From the NCBI GenBank assembly GCA_016930995.1, contig JAFGFQ010000009.1, positions 29,153 through 93,152 on the forward strand: a DNA stretch of 64,000 nt. Direction: 5' to 3'. A program made the position numbers and the translations under genes. Numbering within the stretch: position 1 is the first letter of the stretch; each line of letters opens with the position of its first letter. This document shows, piece by piece, positions 19,369 to 28,030 of the stretch. The notes below the pieces were generated by a model. That model did not search any database. It was not told the DNA's origin and was given only the letters and a program-made list of their open reading frames with translations. The DNA comes from Thermoplasmatota archaeon (GTDB lineage: Archaea > Thermoplasmatota > E2 > DHVEG-1).

Positions 19369-20190
19369 ATGTATCCGATTGTTGAAAAAAAGGTGTTATC
19401 TGCAAATGTCAAGCTTTTAAAGATCAAAGCTCCATTAGTAGCAAAAAAGGCATTACCCGGTCAATTCATCATTTTACGAATTGACGAGAAAGGTGAACGT
19501 ATTCCTTTGACTATTGCAGATTCAGATCCAAAAAAAGGAACAGTGACCATTATTTTTCTTGAAGTTGGAAAAACAACAAAGGAACTTGGGACACTCGATG
19601 TCGATGATTCCTTAGAGAATTTTGCAGGACCTCTTGGTATGCCATCCGAAGTGAAAAACTATGGAACAGTTGTTTGTGTCGGTGGTGGTGTTGGTATTGC
19701 TCCTTTATATCCAATCGTGAAGGCTTTAAAGGATGCTGGGAATCAAGTGATATCAATTCTTGGAGCAAAATCAGCTGACCTTCTGTTGTTAGAACAGGAG
19801 ATCCATGCATATAGCGACGAATTTTATATTGCAACTGATGACGGGTCAAAAGGTCATAAAGGTTTTGTCAGTGACGTGCTGCAGCAAGTTATCGAGAAAC
19901 ATAAAGTTAACATGGTCATGGCGATTGGTCCGATTATCATGATGAAGGTAGTGTCTAATCTGACCAAGAAGTATAACATTAAAACCCTGGTGAGTTTAAA
20001 TCCTATCATGGTTGATGGTACCGGAATGTGCGGCGGATGCCGTGTTTCGATAGATGGAAAGACGAAGTTTGCCTGTGTCGACGGCCCTGAATTTGACGGG
20101 CATAAAGTGGATTATGATAATTTAATGCTTCGGAACAGACGATTTCTTCATGCCGAGGGGGAAGCATGTAAACTGGCAGGTGTTGCATGA
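19369..20190 (+). CDS. nfnA: NfnA-type ferredoxin:NADP oxidoreductase small subunit (sulfide dehydrogenase/GltA partner)
   Basis: A 273-residue FAD- and [2Fe-2S]-containing subunit. It contains the flavin-binding ferredoxin-reductase barrel (ALPGQFIILRIDEKGERIPL), an NAD-binding half beginning VCVGGGVGIAPLYPIVKAL, and the C-terminal cluster ligands GMCGGCRVSIDGKTKFACVDGPEFDG. The stop overlaps the start of the next gene by four bases (ATGA), giving an obligate pair. NfnAB bifurcates electrons between NADH, NADPH and ferredoxin. In this window it would supply or use NADPH for glutamate dehydrogenase. Sulfide dehydrogenase (SudBA) is the same family, so the physiological reaction is not fixed by sequence. 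ATG 19369 follows AGAGGGG. Confidence 0.9.
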   Translation: MYPIVEKKVLSANVKLLKIKAPLVAKKALPGQFIILRIDEKGERIPLTIADSDPKKGTVTIIFLEVGKTTKELGTLDVDDSLENFAGPLGMPSEVKNYGTVVCVGGGVGIAPLYPIVKALKDAGNQVISILGAKSADLLLLEQEIHAYSDEFYIATDDGSKGHKGFVSDVLQQVIEKHKVNMVMAIGPIIMMKVVSNLTKKYNIKTLVSLNPIMVDGTGMCGGCRVSIDGKTKFACVDGPEFDGHKVDYDNLMLRNRRFLHAEGEACKLAGVA

Positions 20191-21572
20191 GCGTTCGAAA
20201 GACAAAACACGAAATGCCAGAACAACCCCCCCAGGAACGGATAAAAAATTTTAAGGAAGTCCCTTATGGGTATCCAAAGGAAATCGCGATTGAAGAAGCG
20301 AAGCGTTGTCTCCAATGCAAAAACAAGCCATGTATGAAAGGTTGTCCCGTTGAAATCGACATTCCTGGTTTTATTGCGTGTATCGCCCAGGGTGATTTTG
20401 AGAAAGCATCTGAGGTTATCAAAGCGAAAAATAACCTTCCTGCGATTTCTGGGCGAGTCTGTCCTTATGAAAATCAGTGTGAAGGAGAATGTACTTTAAA
20501 GAAAGTTGGGGAACCAGTCGGAATTGGACGACTGGAGCGGTTTATCGCTGATTACGAACAGAAGAAAGGGAAAAAACCTCCGAAAAAACCAGAATCGACA
20601 GGGAAAAAGATTGCAGTGGTTGGTTCTGGTCCTGCGGGACTTACCTGCGCCGGGGATTTAGCGCGGATGGGGCATGCAGTCACCGTCTTTGAGGCGTTAC
20701 ATGACCCCGGGGGGGTTTTAATGTATGGGATCCCTGAGTTCCGTCTCCCAAAGGCTATAGTGAAATCAGAAGTGGAGTATGTGAAAAGTCTTGGTGTTGA
20801 AATTAATTATGATGTCGTAGTCGGAAAAACTCTTACAATCCAAGAATTACAAAACGACTTTGATGCTATTTTTATTGGAACGGGAGCTGGTCTTCCCAAC
20901 TGGCTGAACATCCCTGGTGAGAACCTTGATGGGGTGTATTCTGCAAATGAGTTTCTTACTCGGGTGAATATGATGAAGGCCTATCGGTTCCCTGAGTATG
21001 ATACACCAGTCAAGATGGGAAAGATTGTCGTCACGTTTGGTGCGGGTAATGTCGCGATGGATTGTGCACGTACCGCGTTACGCCTGGGAGCTGAGAAATC
21101 GTATATCTTGTATCGGAGGACCGAAGCGGAGATGCCTGCACGTGCTGAGGAAATTGAACATGCAAAACAAGAAGGGGTGCTTTTCAAGTTATTGACTGCC
21201 CCGATTCGGTTCATCGGGGACGAACAGGGAATCTTACGGGAAGTCGAATATCTGAAAATGAAGCTGGGCGAGCCCGATGATTCTGGGAGGAGACGGCCTG
21301 TGCCCATCCCTGGTTCTGAAGAGAAACTCGTAATCGATACTGCTCTGGTTGCTATCGGCCAGAGTCCGAACCCGCTCATTCCTCAGACGATGAAGGAACT
21401 GAAGATCGGAAAACATGGGAATATCATCACCGATGACGAGGGACGGACTTCTATACCAGGGATATTTGCCGGGGGAGATATCGCGACCGGGGCTGCAACC
21501 GTTATTCTTGCGATGGGGGCTGGGAAACGTGCCGCGCGTGCCATTGATGCATACCTAAAAAAGAAAGTCTGA
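20187..21572 (+). CDS. nfnB: NfnB/GltA-type NADPH-binding flavoprotein subunit
   Basis: At 461 residues it belongs to the 'glutamate synthase small subunit' family. The N-terminal iron-sulfur region has CLQCKNKPCMKGCPVEIDIP (about residues 47-66) and RVCPYENQCEGECTL. The first dinucleotide-binding motif is VVGSGPAGLTCAGDLA, the second FGAGNVAMDCARTALRLG (NADPH), and the closing FAD motif is GGDIATGAATVILAMGAGK. No GltB large subunit is present nearby, so it is not a glutamate synthase; pairing with the upstream gene makes it NfnB (or SudA). The four-base overlap indicates translational coupling. Confidence 0.9.
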   Translation: MSVRKTKHEMPEQPPQERIKNFKEVPYGYPKEIAIEEAKRCLQCKNKPCMKGCPVEIDIPGFIACIAQGDFEKASEVIKAKNNLPAISGRVCPYENQCEGECTLKKVGEPVGIGRLERFIADYEQKKGKKPPKKPESTGKKIAVVGSGPAGLTCAGDLARMGHAVTVFEALHDPGGVLMYGIPEFRLPKAIVKSEVEYVKSLGVEINYDVVVGKTLTIQELQNDFDAIFIGTGAGLPNWLNIPGENLDGVYSANEFLTRVNMMKAYRFPEYDTPVKMGKIVVTFGAGNVAMDCARTALRLGAEKSYILYRRTEAEMPARAEEIEHAKQEGVLFKLLTAPIRFIGDEQGILREVEYLKMKLGEPDDSGRRRPVPIPGSEEKLVIDTALVAIGQSPNPLIPQTMKELKIGKHGNIITDDEGRTSIPGIFAGGDIATGAATVILAMGAGKRAARAIDAYLKKKV

Positions 21573-21580
21573 CACGGTTT

Positions 21581-22597
21581 TTATTTGAATGATGCAGAGA
21601 ATCTTCTGAATTTAAACTCACAATTTGATTGAATCAGGGATCCTACCAAGTATCCTCCAATGAGGTAGATAATCAGCAGGACGATTGGGACAACACCGGT
21701 ATACCCAAAGATGGTCGAGTACGCAAGAATCGCAGCAAACGTCACATCAAAAAGAATCGTTCTTCGGTGGTCCTGTGGTGTTTGCTTAACTAAGAATCGA
21801 TACATGATGTAACATTGTGAGGGAATACCAAAGAAAACTAAGAAGAGGAGATAGTAGATGTTTTTGGTTACCCAGTACGCCAGGAAACAACAGAGCAGAA
21901 ACCCTATCTTTAATACCCATCCATAAAGGTAGAATGGATGTGTTGCAGAGAGTCGTTTATTGTTCCGTACGCCGGTGACAACCGCGAAGCTTTTTACCCC
22001 GACGCTGCGGTCAGCATCGACGTCTTTCAGACCGTTTTCCCACTGGGCAAACGCGGTTGCAGCAAAGATAACAACACCAATGAAAATCCAGGTAAAGATT
22101 GTTGGGTAGCCACCGACAGCAAACACCCCGAAGAGGACAAAAAAACTATAGGAAATTGAGAAGGCAAAGTCATACGAGACAAGGAATTTTTTCCCTTTCC
22201 ATCCATACCAGACAAGGGATCCAAACGCGGGTATTGAACAGAAGAAACACAGGAGGACAAAGAAAGGATCGACCTTTACAAGAAGCAGAACAATCATCAG
22301 CAGACAAATGAGTGTTCCTGCATAGAAGAAGCGCATCGCTTCTTTCTTTGATAAAAGACCGCTGATGACAGGATTTCTTGAAGGAACATAGGTATGTGCG
22401 TCAAGTTCAACATCACCAAGCGCAATATAGGTATTCAGTACCATGTGAGCAAAAATTGTCAGGATGGTAAAATAAATGATATAATACCATTCGACAGGGA
22501 CCGTGGAAGTCAAAGCACCGACAATGACGACTGAGGCGCTGGTGGTGACTCCCTGTGTCCGACCGATGTCAGCAAAGGAACGAATTTTTTCTAGCAC
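21581..22597 (-). CDS. UbiA-family prenyltransferase (integral membrane)
   Basis: At 338 residues with about eight or nine hydrophobic segments, it has both Asp-rich sites of the UbiA family, in altered form: NTYIALGDVELDAHTY for the first and LKDVDADRSVGVKS for the second. The charged residues GLLSKKEAMR follow the first site as usual. UbiA enzymes move prenyl groups onto aromatic or glycerol acceptors; in archaea they make DGGGP lipids, menaquinone or haem precursors. The acceptor cannot be decided here. GTG 22597 lies just downstream of a TATA-like box shared with the divergent UbiA gene, so the mRNA is probably leaderless. Confidence 0.85.
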   Translation of the reverse strand: MLEKIRSFADIGRTQGVTTSASVVIVGALTSTVPVEWYYIIYFTILTIFAHMVLNTYIALGDVELDAHTYVPSRNPVISGLLSKKEAMRFFYAGTLICLLMIVLLLVKVDPFFVLLCFFCSIPAFGSLVWYGWKGKKFLVSYDFAFSISYSFFVLFGVFAVGGYPTIFTWIFIGVVIFAATAFAQWENGLKDVDADRSVGVKSFAVVTGVRNNKRLSATHPFYLYGWVLKIGFLLCCFLAYWVTKNIYYLLFLVFFGIPSQCYIMYRFLVKQTPQDHRRTILFDVTFAAILAYSTIFGYTGVVPIVLLIIYLIGGYLVGSLIQSNCEFKFRRFSASFK

Positions 22598-22618
22598 AGA
22601 GGAAAAAAATAGGTATCG

Positions 22619-22628
22619 GTATAAAAAG
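22619..22628. promoter_or_regulatory. Shared bidirectional TATA element for the divergent UbiA genes
   Basis: One AT box (GTATAAAAAG on plus, CTTTTTATAC on minus) lies about 25 bases from each predicted leaderless start (22597 on minus, 22656 on plus). No other good TATA box is visible in the 58-base gap. Confidence 0.4.
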
Positions 22629-22655
22629 CTATAGGTTACAAACCGATGGTTTTTT

Positions 22656-23678
22656 ATGACCCTTTGGTTTACTTTTCCTCGAATGCTTCGTGATTACCTT
22701 GAAATTACCAGACTCTTCAATATGGGACTTACTGCTGTCGCTCCGGTGCTTGGTGCGTTATCGATGTGGGATATCGGATCATTATCTCTCCCAGAGTTGT
22801 GTATTTTATTTATCATCGGGAGTCTTGCTCATATCTACGGATTTGTTATCAATGATGTCATCGATATCAAAGTGGATAAACTCTCCAAGGAACTTTCTGC
22901 TCGCCCATTGGTCAGAGGCAGTATCACACGGCGACGTGCTGCTTTTTTTGCGATATCCTGCATGGTTGGTTCGTTTCTTCTCTCGCTGATATTTTTTTCA
23001 GAGTTCTTTGATTACATTAGTTTGTTTTTTATCCTTCTCATCGCGTATTTTTTTGCCACTATCTATGATGTCGCAAGTAAAAAATATCCTGGGATGGACT
23101 TGTTTGTCACAGGAGCTATTTTTTTCCTGATCCTGTTTGGAGCACGAACGATTGGGACACCAACGATGTTAGCGTACATCGTAGCGCTCATTGGGAGCTT
23201 ACAAGTCCTTTTTATGAATATGATTAACGGTGCGATAAAGGACATTGACCATGATAAGCAGGGGAGTGCGGATACCATCGCGATTCGTCTCGGAGCAAAC
23301 ATTCATGCAGGTGTCATACGGTTACCAGTCTCGTTTAGGACAACAGGGTATCTGATTGAAATCATCCGCATCATTTTGATCTTTCTGCCGTTTGTCCTCC
23401 TCGATTTGGACCCGTACCTCTGGCAGATCGTCTTGCTTGTGCTTCTTGCGCTGCTCACCTTTTTTTCAATTTACAAATTGTATTGCATTAAAACCTTCAA
23501 TCGGCCCCGCATCAGGAAGATGATTGGGATTATCGTCATCTTCATGTATGCGACAACCCCGATCATGTTAAGTTCATTGAATATCTACATCATCCTTGTT
23601 GCACTCATCCCCCCACTGTGGTTTTTCGTAAGCAACTTAGTGCTTCATAAAACGATTTTTGAGCCTAAAACAATGTAA
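22656..23678 (+). CDS. UbiA-family prenyltransferase (second copy)
   Basis: This 340-residue polytopic membrane protein is divergently transcribed from another UbiA gene. The first Asp-rich motif is classical: NDVIDIKVDKLSKE, followed by ARPLVRGSITRRRA; the second is AIKDIDHDKQGSADTIA, followed by RLG. The conventional motifs make this the better candidate for an active lipid enzyme such as digeranylgeranylglyceryl phosphate synthase, but the substrate is not proven. ATG 22656 is consistent with a leaderless mRNA from the shared TATA element; ATG 22683 (MLRDYLEITRLFNMG) is an alternative that matches the usual UbiA N-terminus. Confidence 0.85.
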   Translation: MTLWFTFPRMLRDYLEITRLFNMGLTAVAPVLGALSMWDIGSLSLPELCILFIIGSLAHIYGFVINDVIDIKVDKLSKELSARPLVRGSITRRRAAFFAISCMVGSFLLSLIFFSEFFDYISLFFILLIAYFFATIYDVASKKYPGMDLFVTGAIFFLILFGARTIGTPTMLAYIVALIGSLQVLFMNMINGAIKDIDHDKQGSADTIAIRLGANIHAGVIRLPVSFRTTGYLIEIIRIILIFLPFVLLDLDPYLWQIVLLVLLALLTFFSIYKLYCIKTFNRPRIRKMIGIIVIFMYATTPIMLSSLNIYIILVALIPPLWFFVSNLVLHKTIFEPKTM

Positions 23679-23682
23679 CAGG

Positions 23683-25308
23683 TTATTCTTTCTTTTTCTT
23701 CGCTGCTTTTATAAGACCGTCAAAGAGAGGGGCTGGTTTCATCGGCCGGGATTTAAACTCAGGGTGGGCTTGTGTCGCGACAAAATAAGGATGACTCGGA
23801 AGCTCCATAAACTCCATAAGAATCCCATCAGGTGAGCGACCAGAGAACACAAGACCCGTCTTCTCAAGGGTCTCAATATATCCTGGATTGACTTCATAGC
23901 GATGTCGATGACGCTCATAAATCTTGTTTTGATCATCATACAGTTTACGAATAACAGAACCTTGGGTAAGAATCGCAGGATACGCACCAAGACGCATGGT
24001 GGCACCATACCGTGACTCCGTGACGATTTTAACCTGATCAGGGATGAAGTCGATGACAGGATGCGGGGTGTTCTTCTCAACTTCGGTGGTGTTCGCCCCT
24101 TTCAAACCACATATGTTTCGTGCATATTCGACTACCGCAAGCTGCATCCCAAGACATAATCCAAGGTAAGGAATCTTGTTCTCACGAGCATATTTTATTG
24201 TTGTAATCTTCCCCTCAACACCGGAGAACCCAAATCCACCGGGCACAATAATAGCGTCTACTTTCTTCAGATTGACAATCTTCCGTGGATGTTTCTCAAA
24301 GATTTTCGAGTCAATCCATTCGATCTCAGGCCGTAGATTATTATTCCATGCAGCGTGTTTGACCGCTTCAATCACCGAGATGTACGAATCAGAGAGCTTA
24401 AACGCACCGATATCGAAATATTTCCCAACAATCCCTATTTTGATTTTCTTATCAAGCTTCCGGATTTTAGCGATATAATTTTTCCATGTGTTCAGATCGT
24501 TTTCTTCCTTGCGCAACCCAAGTTTCTTTAATATCTTCTTACAGAGGCCTTGTTCCTCAAATAGCAAGGGAACTCCATAGACGTTATCGATATTAGAATC
24601 GGAGATGACATCTTCCCCGGAGACATTACAGAACAACGCGATTTTTTCCTTGCGTACGTCATCAAGAGGTTTTTCAGACCGTGTGATGATGAAATCAGGT
24701 TGGATACCGATTTCGCGAAGGAGTTTTACGGAATGCTGCGTTGGTTTTGTTTTTGCTTCACCAAGTGATTTTAGGACAGGGACATACGTGACATGAACAT
24801 AGAGAACCTTCTCGCCTTCATGTTTCATCTGACGGACTGCCTCTAAGAACAAGACATTTTCGTAATCCCCAACGGTACCGCCGATTTCAACAAGGACGAA
24901 ATCAAATTTTGACTCCTCCGCCGGTGCCCGAATACGCCGTTTGATTTCATCGGTCACATGGGGAATCGGTTGGACGGTTTTCCCAAGATATTTACCGTTT
25001 CGTTCTTTTTCGATGACCGCACTATAGACCTGCCCGGTCGTGATGTTGTTACATTTAGGGATGTTGATATCTAAAAAACGTTCGTAATGACCAAGGTCTT
25101 GGTCGATTTCCCCGCCATCCTCTGTGACCCAGACCTCACCATGTTCTGTTGGCCGGAGTGTTCCTGCGTCAAAGTTAATGTAGGGATCAATCTTGATAGC
25201 TGTGACTTTATATCCATGGTTCACAAGGATTTTCCCAATTGAGGCTGTCGTAATTCCTTTTCCCAAGCCAGAAATAACTCCACCTGTCACGATAATATAA
25301 TTAACCAT
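23683..25308 (-). CDS. pyrG: CTP synthase
   Basis: UTP + glutamine + ATP to CTP. 541 residues from ATG 25308 (an in-frame TTG at 25317 is less likely, as the family starts with M-x-YIIVTGG). The synthetase domain shows VISGLGKGITTASIGK (P-loop), EHGEVWVTEDGGEIDQDLGH (start near residue 55) and the UTP/CTP-binding loops. The C-terminal glutaminase shows IVPGGFGFSG, LGLCLGMQLAVVEYARN (catalytic Cys) and ATQAHPEFKSRP (His-x-Glu). Complete and typical. It converges with the UbiA gene, its stop only a few bases away. It has its own AT-rich promoter upstream. Confidence 0.97.
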   Translation of the reverse strand: MVNYIIVTGGVISGLGKGITTASIGKILVNHGYKVTAIKIDPYINFDAGTLRPTEHGEVWVTEDGGEIDQDLGHYERFLDINIPKCNNITTGQVYSAVIEKERNGKYLGKTVQPIPHVTDEIKRRIRAPAEESKFDFVLVEIGGTVGDYENVLFLEAVRQMKHEGEKVLYVHVTYVPVLKSLGEAKTKPTQHSVKLLREIGIQPDFIITRSEKPLDDVRKEKIALFCNVSGEDVISDSNIDNVYGVPLLFEEQGLCKKILKKLGLRKEENDLNTWKNYIAKIRKLDKKIKIGIVGKYFDIGAFKLSDSYISVIEAVKHAAWNNNLRPEIEWIDSKIFEKHPRKIVNLKKVDAIIVPGGFGFSGVEGKITTIKYARENKIPYLGLCLGMQLAVVEYARNICGLKGANTTEVEKNTPHPVIDFIPDQVKIVTESRYGATMRLGAYPAILTQGSVIRKLYDDQNKIYERHRHRYEVNPGYIETLEKTGLVFSGRSPDGILMEFMELPSHPYFVATQAHPEFKSRPMKPAPLFDGLIKAAKKKKE

Positions 25309-25389
25309 CCCGATCAACAGGAAGACAGAATACGAAAGGTGCTTTAAATGATTTTGTATTTTAAGAAAATCGATTCACACGCAGTTCTA

Positions 25390-25566
25390 TTAATGAAGGG
25401 ATTCGAAGAAGACAAGACCGCATCCAAACCAGGTAAGGCACAGAAGGTACAACCAAACATTGTTAAACGAAAATACAAGTCCGATAAGCAGTATGATCAT
25501 TGGTAAGATGAGAAGGAATACTGCCTGCAACAGGCTTCCGACTTTTTCAGAGAGAGTTAACTCCAT
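25390..25566 (-). CDS. Small two-helix membrane protein (58 residues)
   Basis: Short frame read by hand on the minus strand: MELTLSEKVGSLLQ, then a hydrophobic helix (AVFLLILPMIILLIGLVF), a turn SFNN and a second helix (VWLYLLCLTWFGCGLVFF) ending ESLH. Support comes from the clear two-helix pattern, and from a TATA-like box (TTAAATATA on minus, 25612-25620) that sits just after the stop of the upstream phosphoesterase and about 50 bases before the ATG. No family recognised. Small membrane proteins like this are easily missed by gene callers; function unknown. Confidence 0.5.
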   Translation of the reverse strand: MELTLSEKVGSLLQAVFLLILPMIILLIGLVFSFNNVWLYLLCLTWFGCGLVFFESLH

Positions 25567-25622
25567 AGGCCATCAAGTCGTTGTTGTAAGTCGGTTTCGT
25601 ATAATACATGATATATTTAAGG

Positions 25623-26372
25623 TTAACCTGATTCTTTTAAGTCTTTCACTTTGCCAAGCAATGAACCATCTAAGAGATATACCTCTGCTTTGTCAACATC
25701 GATGAGGGAACCAAATGGTCCAAGAAGGGAATCTCGGTTCACCGCAACACCGCCGCAGAGCATGTTGAACGCCGGTATAAGTAGGATGTGTGAAGTTGGA
25801 GAAGCTGGGTATTTCTCCTGAAGGACTTCTTGATGCGGAGGCCCTCGGAGCCAGCATTGTTCGAATGTGCGGTACCCGAGACGGTCGGTCAGCATCACGG
25901 TCGGATGAGAATGCCCGATAACAACCTGTTCACATTGCATGACCTCAGCAGAAGGTTTGCGATGACCGTGGGTAAGGCCGATCCCTTCGAACACAAAACC
26001 ATTGGATGGATGCAGTTGAATGGATGGTGAACAGAGTCGATGGATATTCCCATCATGGTTCCCTGGTAGGATGTGGAGGGTGCAGTAGGACTGTATAGTA
26101 CGAAGAAAGTTTTTCACATCAGCTCGTTCTTGATTTGTCGAGGAAGGAATCGTATGTTTGATATCTCCTAACAGAATGATATGATCTACCTCATGCGTCG
26201 TCACAATTGAAATCAATCGGTGTTCCATGAGCTTCGTCTGAGACGGGACCTGCAGCCCGTTTTGTCGCAACTCGTTTTCAATACCGATATGAAGATCAGC
26301 AACAATCAATGTTTTTTTTTCCTTTAGAAGGAGCGCTGGTTCATCAAAAAGTGGTTGCAGTGCTAGTTGCAT
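25623..26372 (-). CDS. Archaeal ICC-like metallophosphoesterase (COG1407 type)
   Basis: At 249 residues, the motifs are IVADLHIGIENEL (first Asp/His pair after about 25 residues), LLGDIKHTIP, LPGNHDGNIHRL and the late GHSHPTV. The N-terminus LALQPLFDEPALLLKEKKTL and the HIGIE sequence match the archaeal ICC-like phosphoesterase group, commonly annotated as a metallophosphoesterase linked to DNA repair helicases. Here it is directly downstream (3 bases) of a large membrane protein gene, so the two are probably one operon. Substrate unknown. Confidence 0.85.
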   Translation of the reverse strand: MQLALQPLFDEPALLLKEKKTLIVADLHIGIENELRQNGLQVPSQTKLMEHRLISIVTTHEVDHIILLGDIKHTIPSSTNQERADVKNFLRTIQSYCTLHILPGNHDGNIHRLCSPSIQLHPSNGFVFEGIGLTHGHRKPSAEVMQCEQVVIGHSHPTVMLTDRLGYRTFEQCWLRGPPHQEVLQEKYPASPTSHILLIPAFNMLCGGVAVNRDSLLGPFGSLIDVDKAEVYLLDGSLLGKVKDLKESG

Positions 26373-26375
26373 CGA

Positions 26376-27953
26376 TTACCCCATTGGAAACAAACCGTTG
26401 AAGTTAAAAAGGGAAAGAAGTATGTTCAAAAACAAAAGGAGATACAATCCGCAAAACACCCAAATGGAGAGATCTCCGACTGCCTTCCATATCCCATTAC
26501 CGCCTTTTCCGATGCCACGAAAACGAAGAAGAGAGGATGCAAGAAGCTGAACTGGGATAGCTAATATAAAGAACCCAAGAATCCAGATGACTGCCTCGAT
26601 AGCGAAAAACACTCCGGTAACCATTGTCAACCCCTGTAAGAACAGTGCTGTTAGTGCACTGATACCAAAAATCGAATGTATCTCAACGTCAAGTAAAAGA
26701 AAAGAGATAATCAAACATGCGATATGAACAAAAAGTGCGTACCTCCGTATCCTGTCATCTTTTGCGTCATCCACCGATGGGCGCATAAAAAAACGAACGT
26801 AGACAAACACACCGATAGCAAGAATCCAGATGAGGATCAGTTCAAAGGGAAATCGTATCCCATCCTGACTCTGTTTTGCCTGGGAAGTATAGAAATGATT
26901 TCCAAGGAAGGTAAGTAAGCAATCTGCCCGTAGGGTCGGTCCCAGGGCGGATTGAACATTGGTGATTTCAAGGGTGTTGAAACGAACGAATCCTACTGAA
27001 GAAAACTGTTGTGTTGAGTAATCAATGGTCATCGTATCATTGGTTTGTAGTAACACCATTGCTCCGTTAGCAATAAAGGAAGCCGTGTGGATGAATGTAT
27101 CTAATTCATTAAGGGAGCGTAAAAAGTCTGAGGGGGAACCATCCTGTAAATTTGTTTCGATAACAACCGACACATTCTCTATGAGCTGTTGAAGCTTGAT
27201 ATCCTCTGATTCTGAAGGAGTTATCGAAAGATTCAGATGTGTGTCCTCTGACATGGTGCTCCATGGGAGAAGAGACATGGGTGGATGTTGTTTGACAGAA
27301 AAGGACGTGTCTTGAATGAGGAGATAGTCATTTGGCGATCCACCACTCCAGCGGGATCTCCCATTCGTATCCCTTACATGGATGGTACTTGTATCAGAGA
27401 GAGTGACAAGGACTGCAAAGTCACCGGTATAATCGACGAGAAGTGGTGAACTCATCCCTGTGATATAGACTCGTGTGGGTGTATCTTGGATCATGTCAAG
27501 AGAGACAAATGTACTGACCGCATAGGGGAGATCCGCAGTAATCGTCATTGTTCCCTTCTGAATTCCAAGGAGGAAAAGACCTTCTTCAGTCACAAGATCC
27601 ACATCTGAGTAGTAAGAGAGGTGATCATAGTATTGCACGAGGAGGTCCTCAAGAGACTCTGCCGTGGTGATATCGATGTTTTCTGCAACTATCACGGAAT
27701 CAAGATGGGCAAGAGTGATTTCTCCGATGTAAGGAAAACCCTCCATTCCTTGAACAAGGGATGAATTCGTGAGAAACTCCATTGGATACCCAGCACAGGT
27801 TCCACTAATGGTTGTTTTTCCGATAAAAAATGCTTCTGAATCATCGGGAAGTGTACCTCTGAGGTCGTACGAAGAGGTGAAAAATGCAGAGCATACTGGA
27901 GTGATGATGAAAAACAAGGTAAGAAGGAATGGCAGTATAATCAATTTTTTCAT
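26376..27953 (-). CDS. Large exported protein with four C-terminal membrane helices, unknown function
   Basis: About 525 residues from ATG 27953 (MKKLIILPFLLTLFFIITPVCSAFF is a signal peptide; an in-frame TTG at 27971 would add six residues). The region 30-370 is beta-rich and probably faces outward. From about residue 385 there are helices (FELILIWILAIGVFVYVRFF, two more around 415-470, and a last one near 500-520) with a short charged stretch (MRPSVDDAKDDRIRRYAL) inside. I do not recognise a family. A box reading CTTTTAAGTACT on minus near 27975-27986 suggests a leaderless start. The downstream phosphoesterase follows after 3 bases. Confidence 0.65.
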   Translation of the reverse strand: MKKLIILPFLLTLFFIITPVCSAFFTSSYDLRGTLPDDSEAFFIGKTTISGTCAGYPMEFLTNSSLVQGMEGFPYIGEITLAHLDSVIVAENIDITTAESLEDLLVQYYDHLSYYSDVDLVTEEGLFLLGIQKGTMTITADLPYAVSTFVSLDMIQDTPTRVYITGMSSPLLVDYTGDFAVLVTLSDTSTIHVRDTNGRSRWSGGSPNDYLLIQDTSFSVKQHPPMSLLPWSTMSEDTHLNLSITPSESEDIKLQQLIENVSVVIETNLQDGSPSDFLRSLNELDTFIHTASFIANGAMVLLQTNDTMTIDYSTQQFSSVGFVRFNTLEITNVQSALGPTLRADCLLTFLGNHFYTSQAKQSQDGIRFPFELILIWILAIGVFVYVRFFMRPSVDDAKDDRIRRYALFVHIACLIISFLLLDVEIHSIFGISALTALFLQGLTMVTGVFFAIEAVIWILGFFILAIPVQLLASSLLRFRGIGKGGNGIWKAVGDLSIWVFCGLYLLLFLNILLSLFNFNGLFPMG

Positions 27954-28030
27954 TGGAACGGCTGATAACAAAAGAGTACTTAAAAGTTTTTTTTGTTGTG
28001 AAGAGGTGCATGTTCAAATCAAAAAGATAA

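Noticed and set aside
20187..21572. Glutamate synthase small subunit
   Set aside because: No GltB large subunit nearby and the gene is fused by overlap to the NfnA/SudB-type subunit, so NfnB is the better reading.
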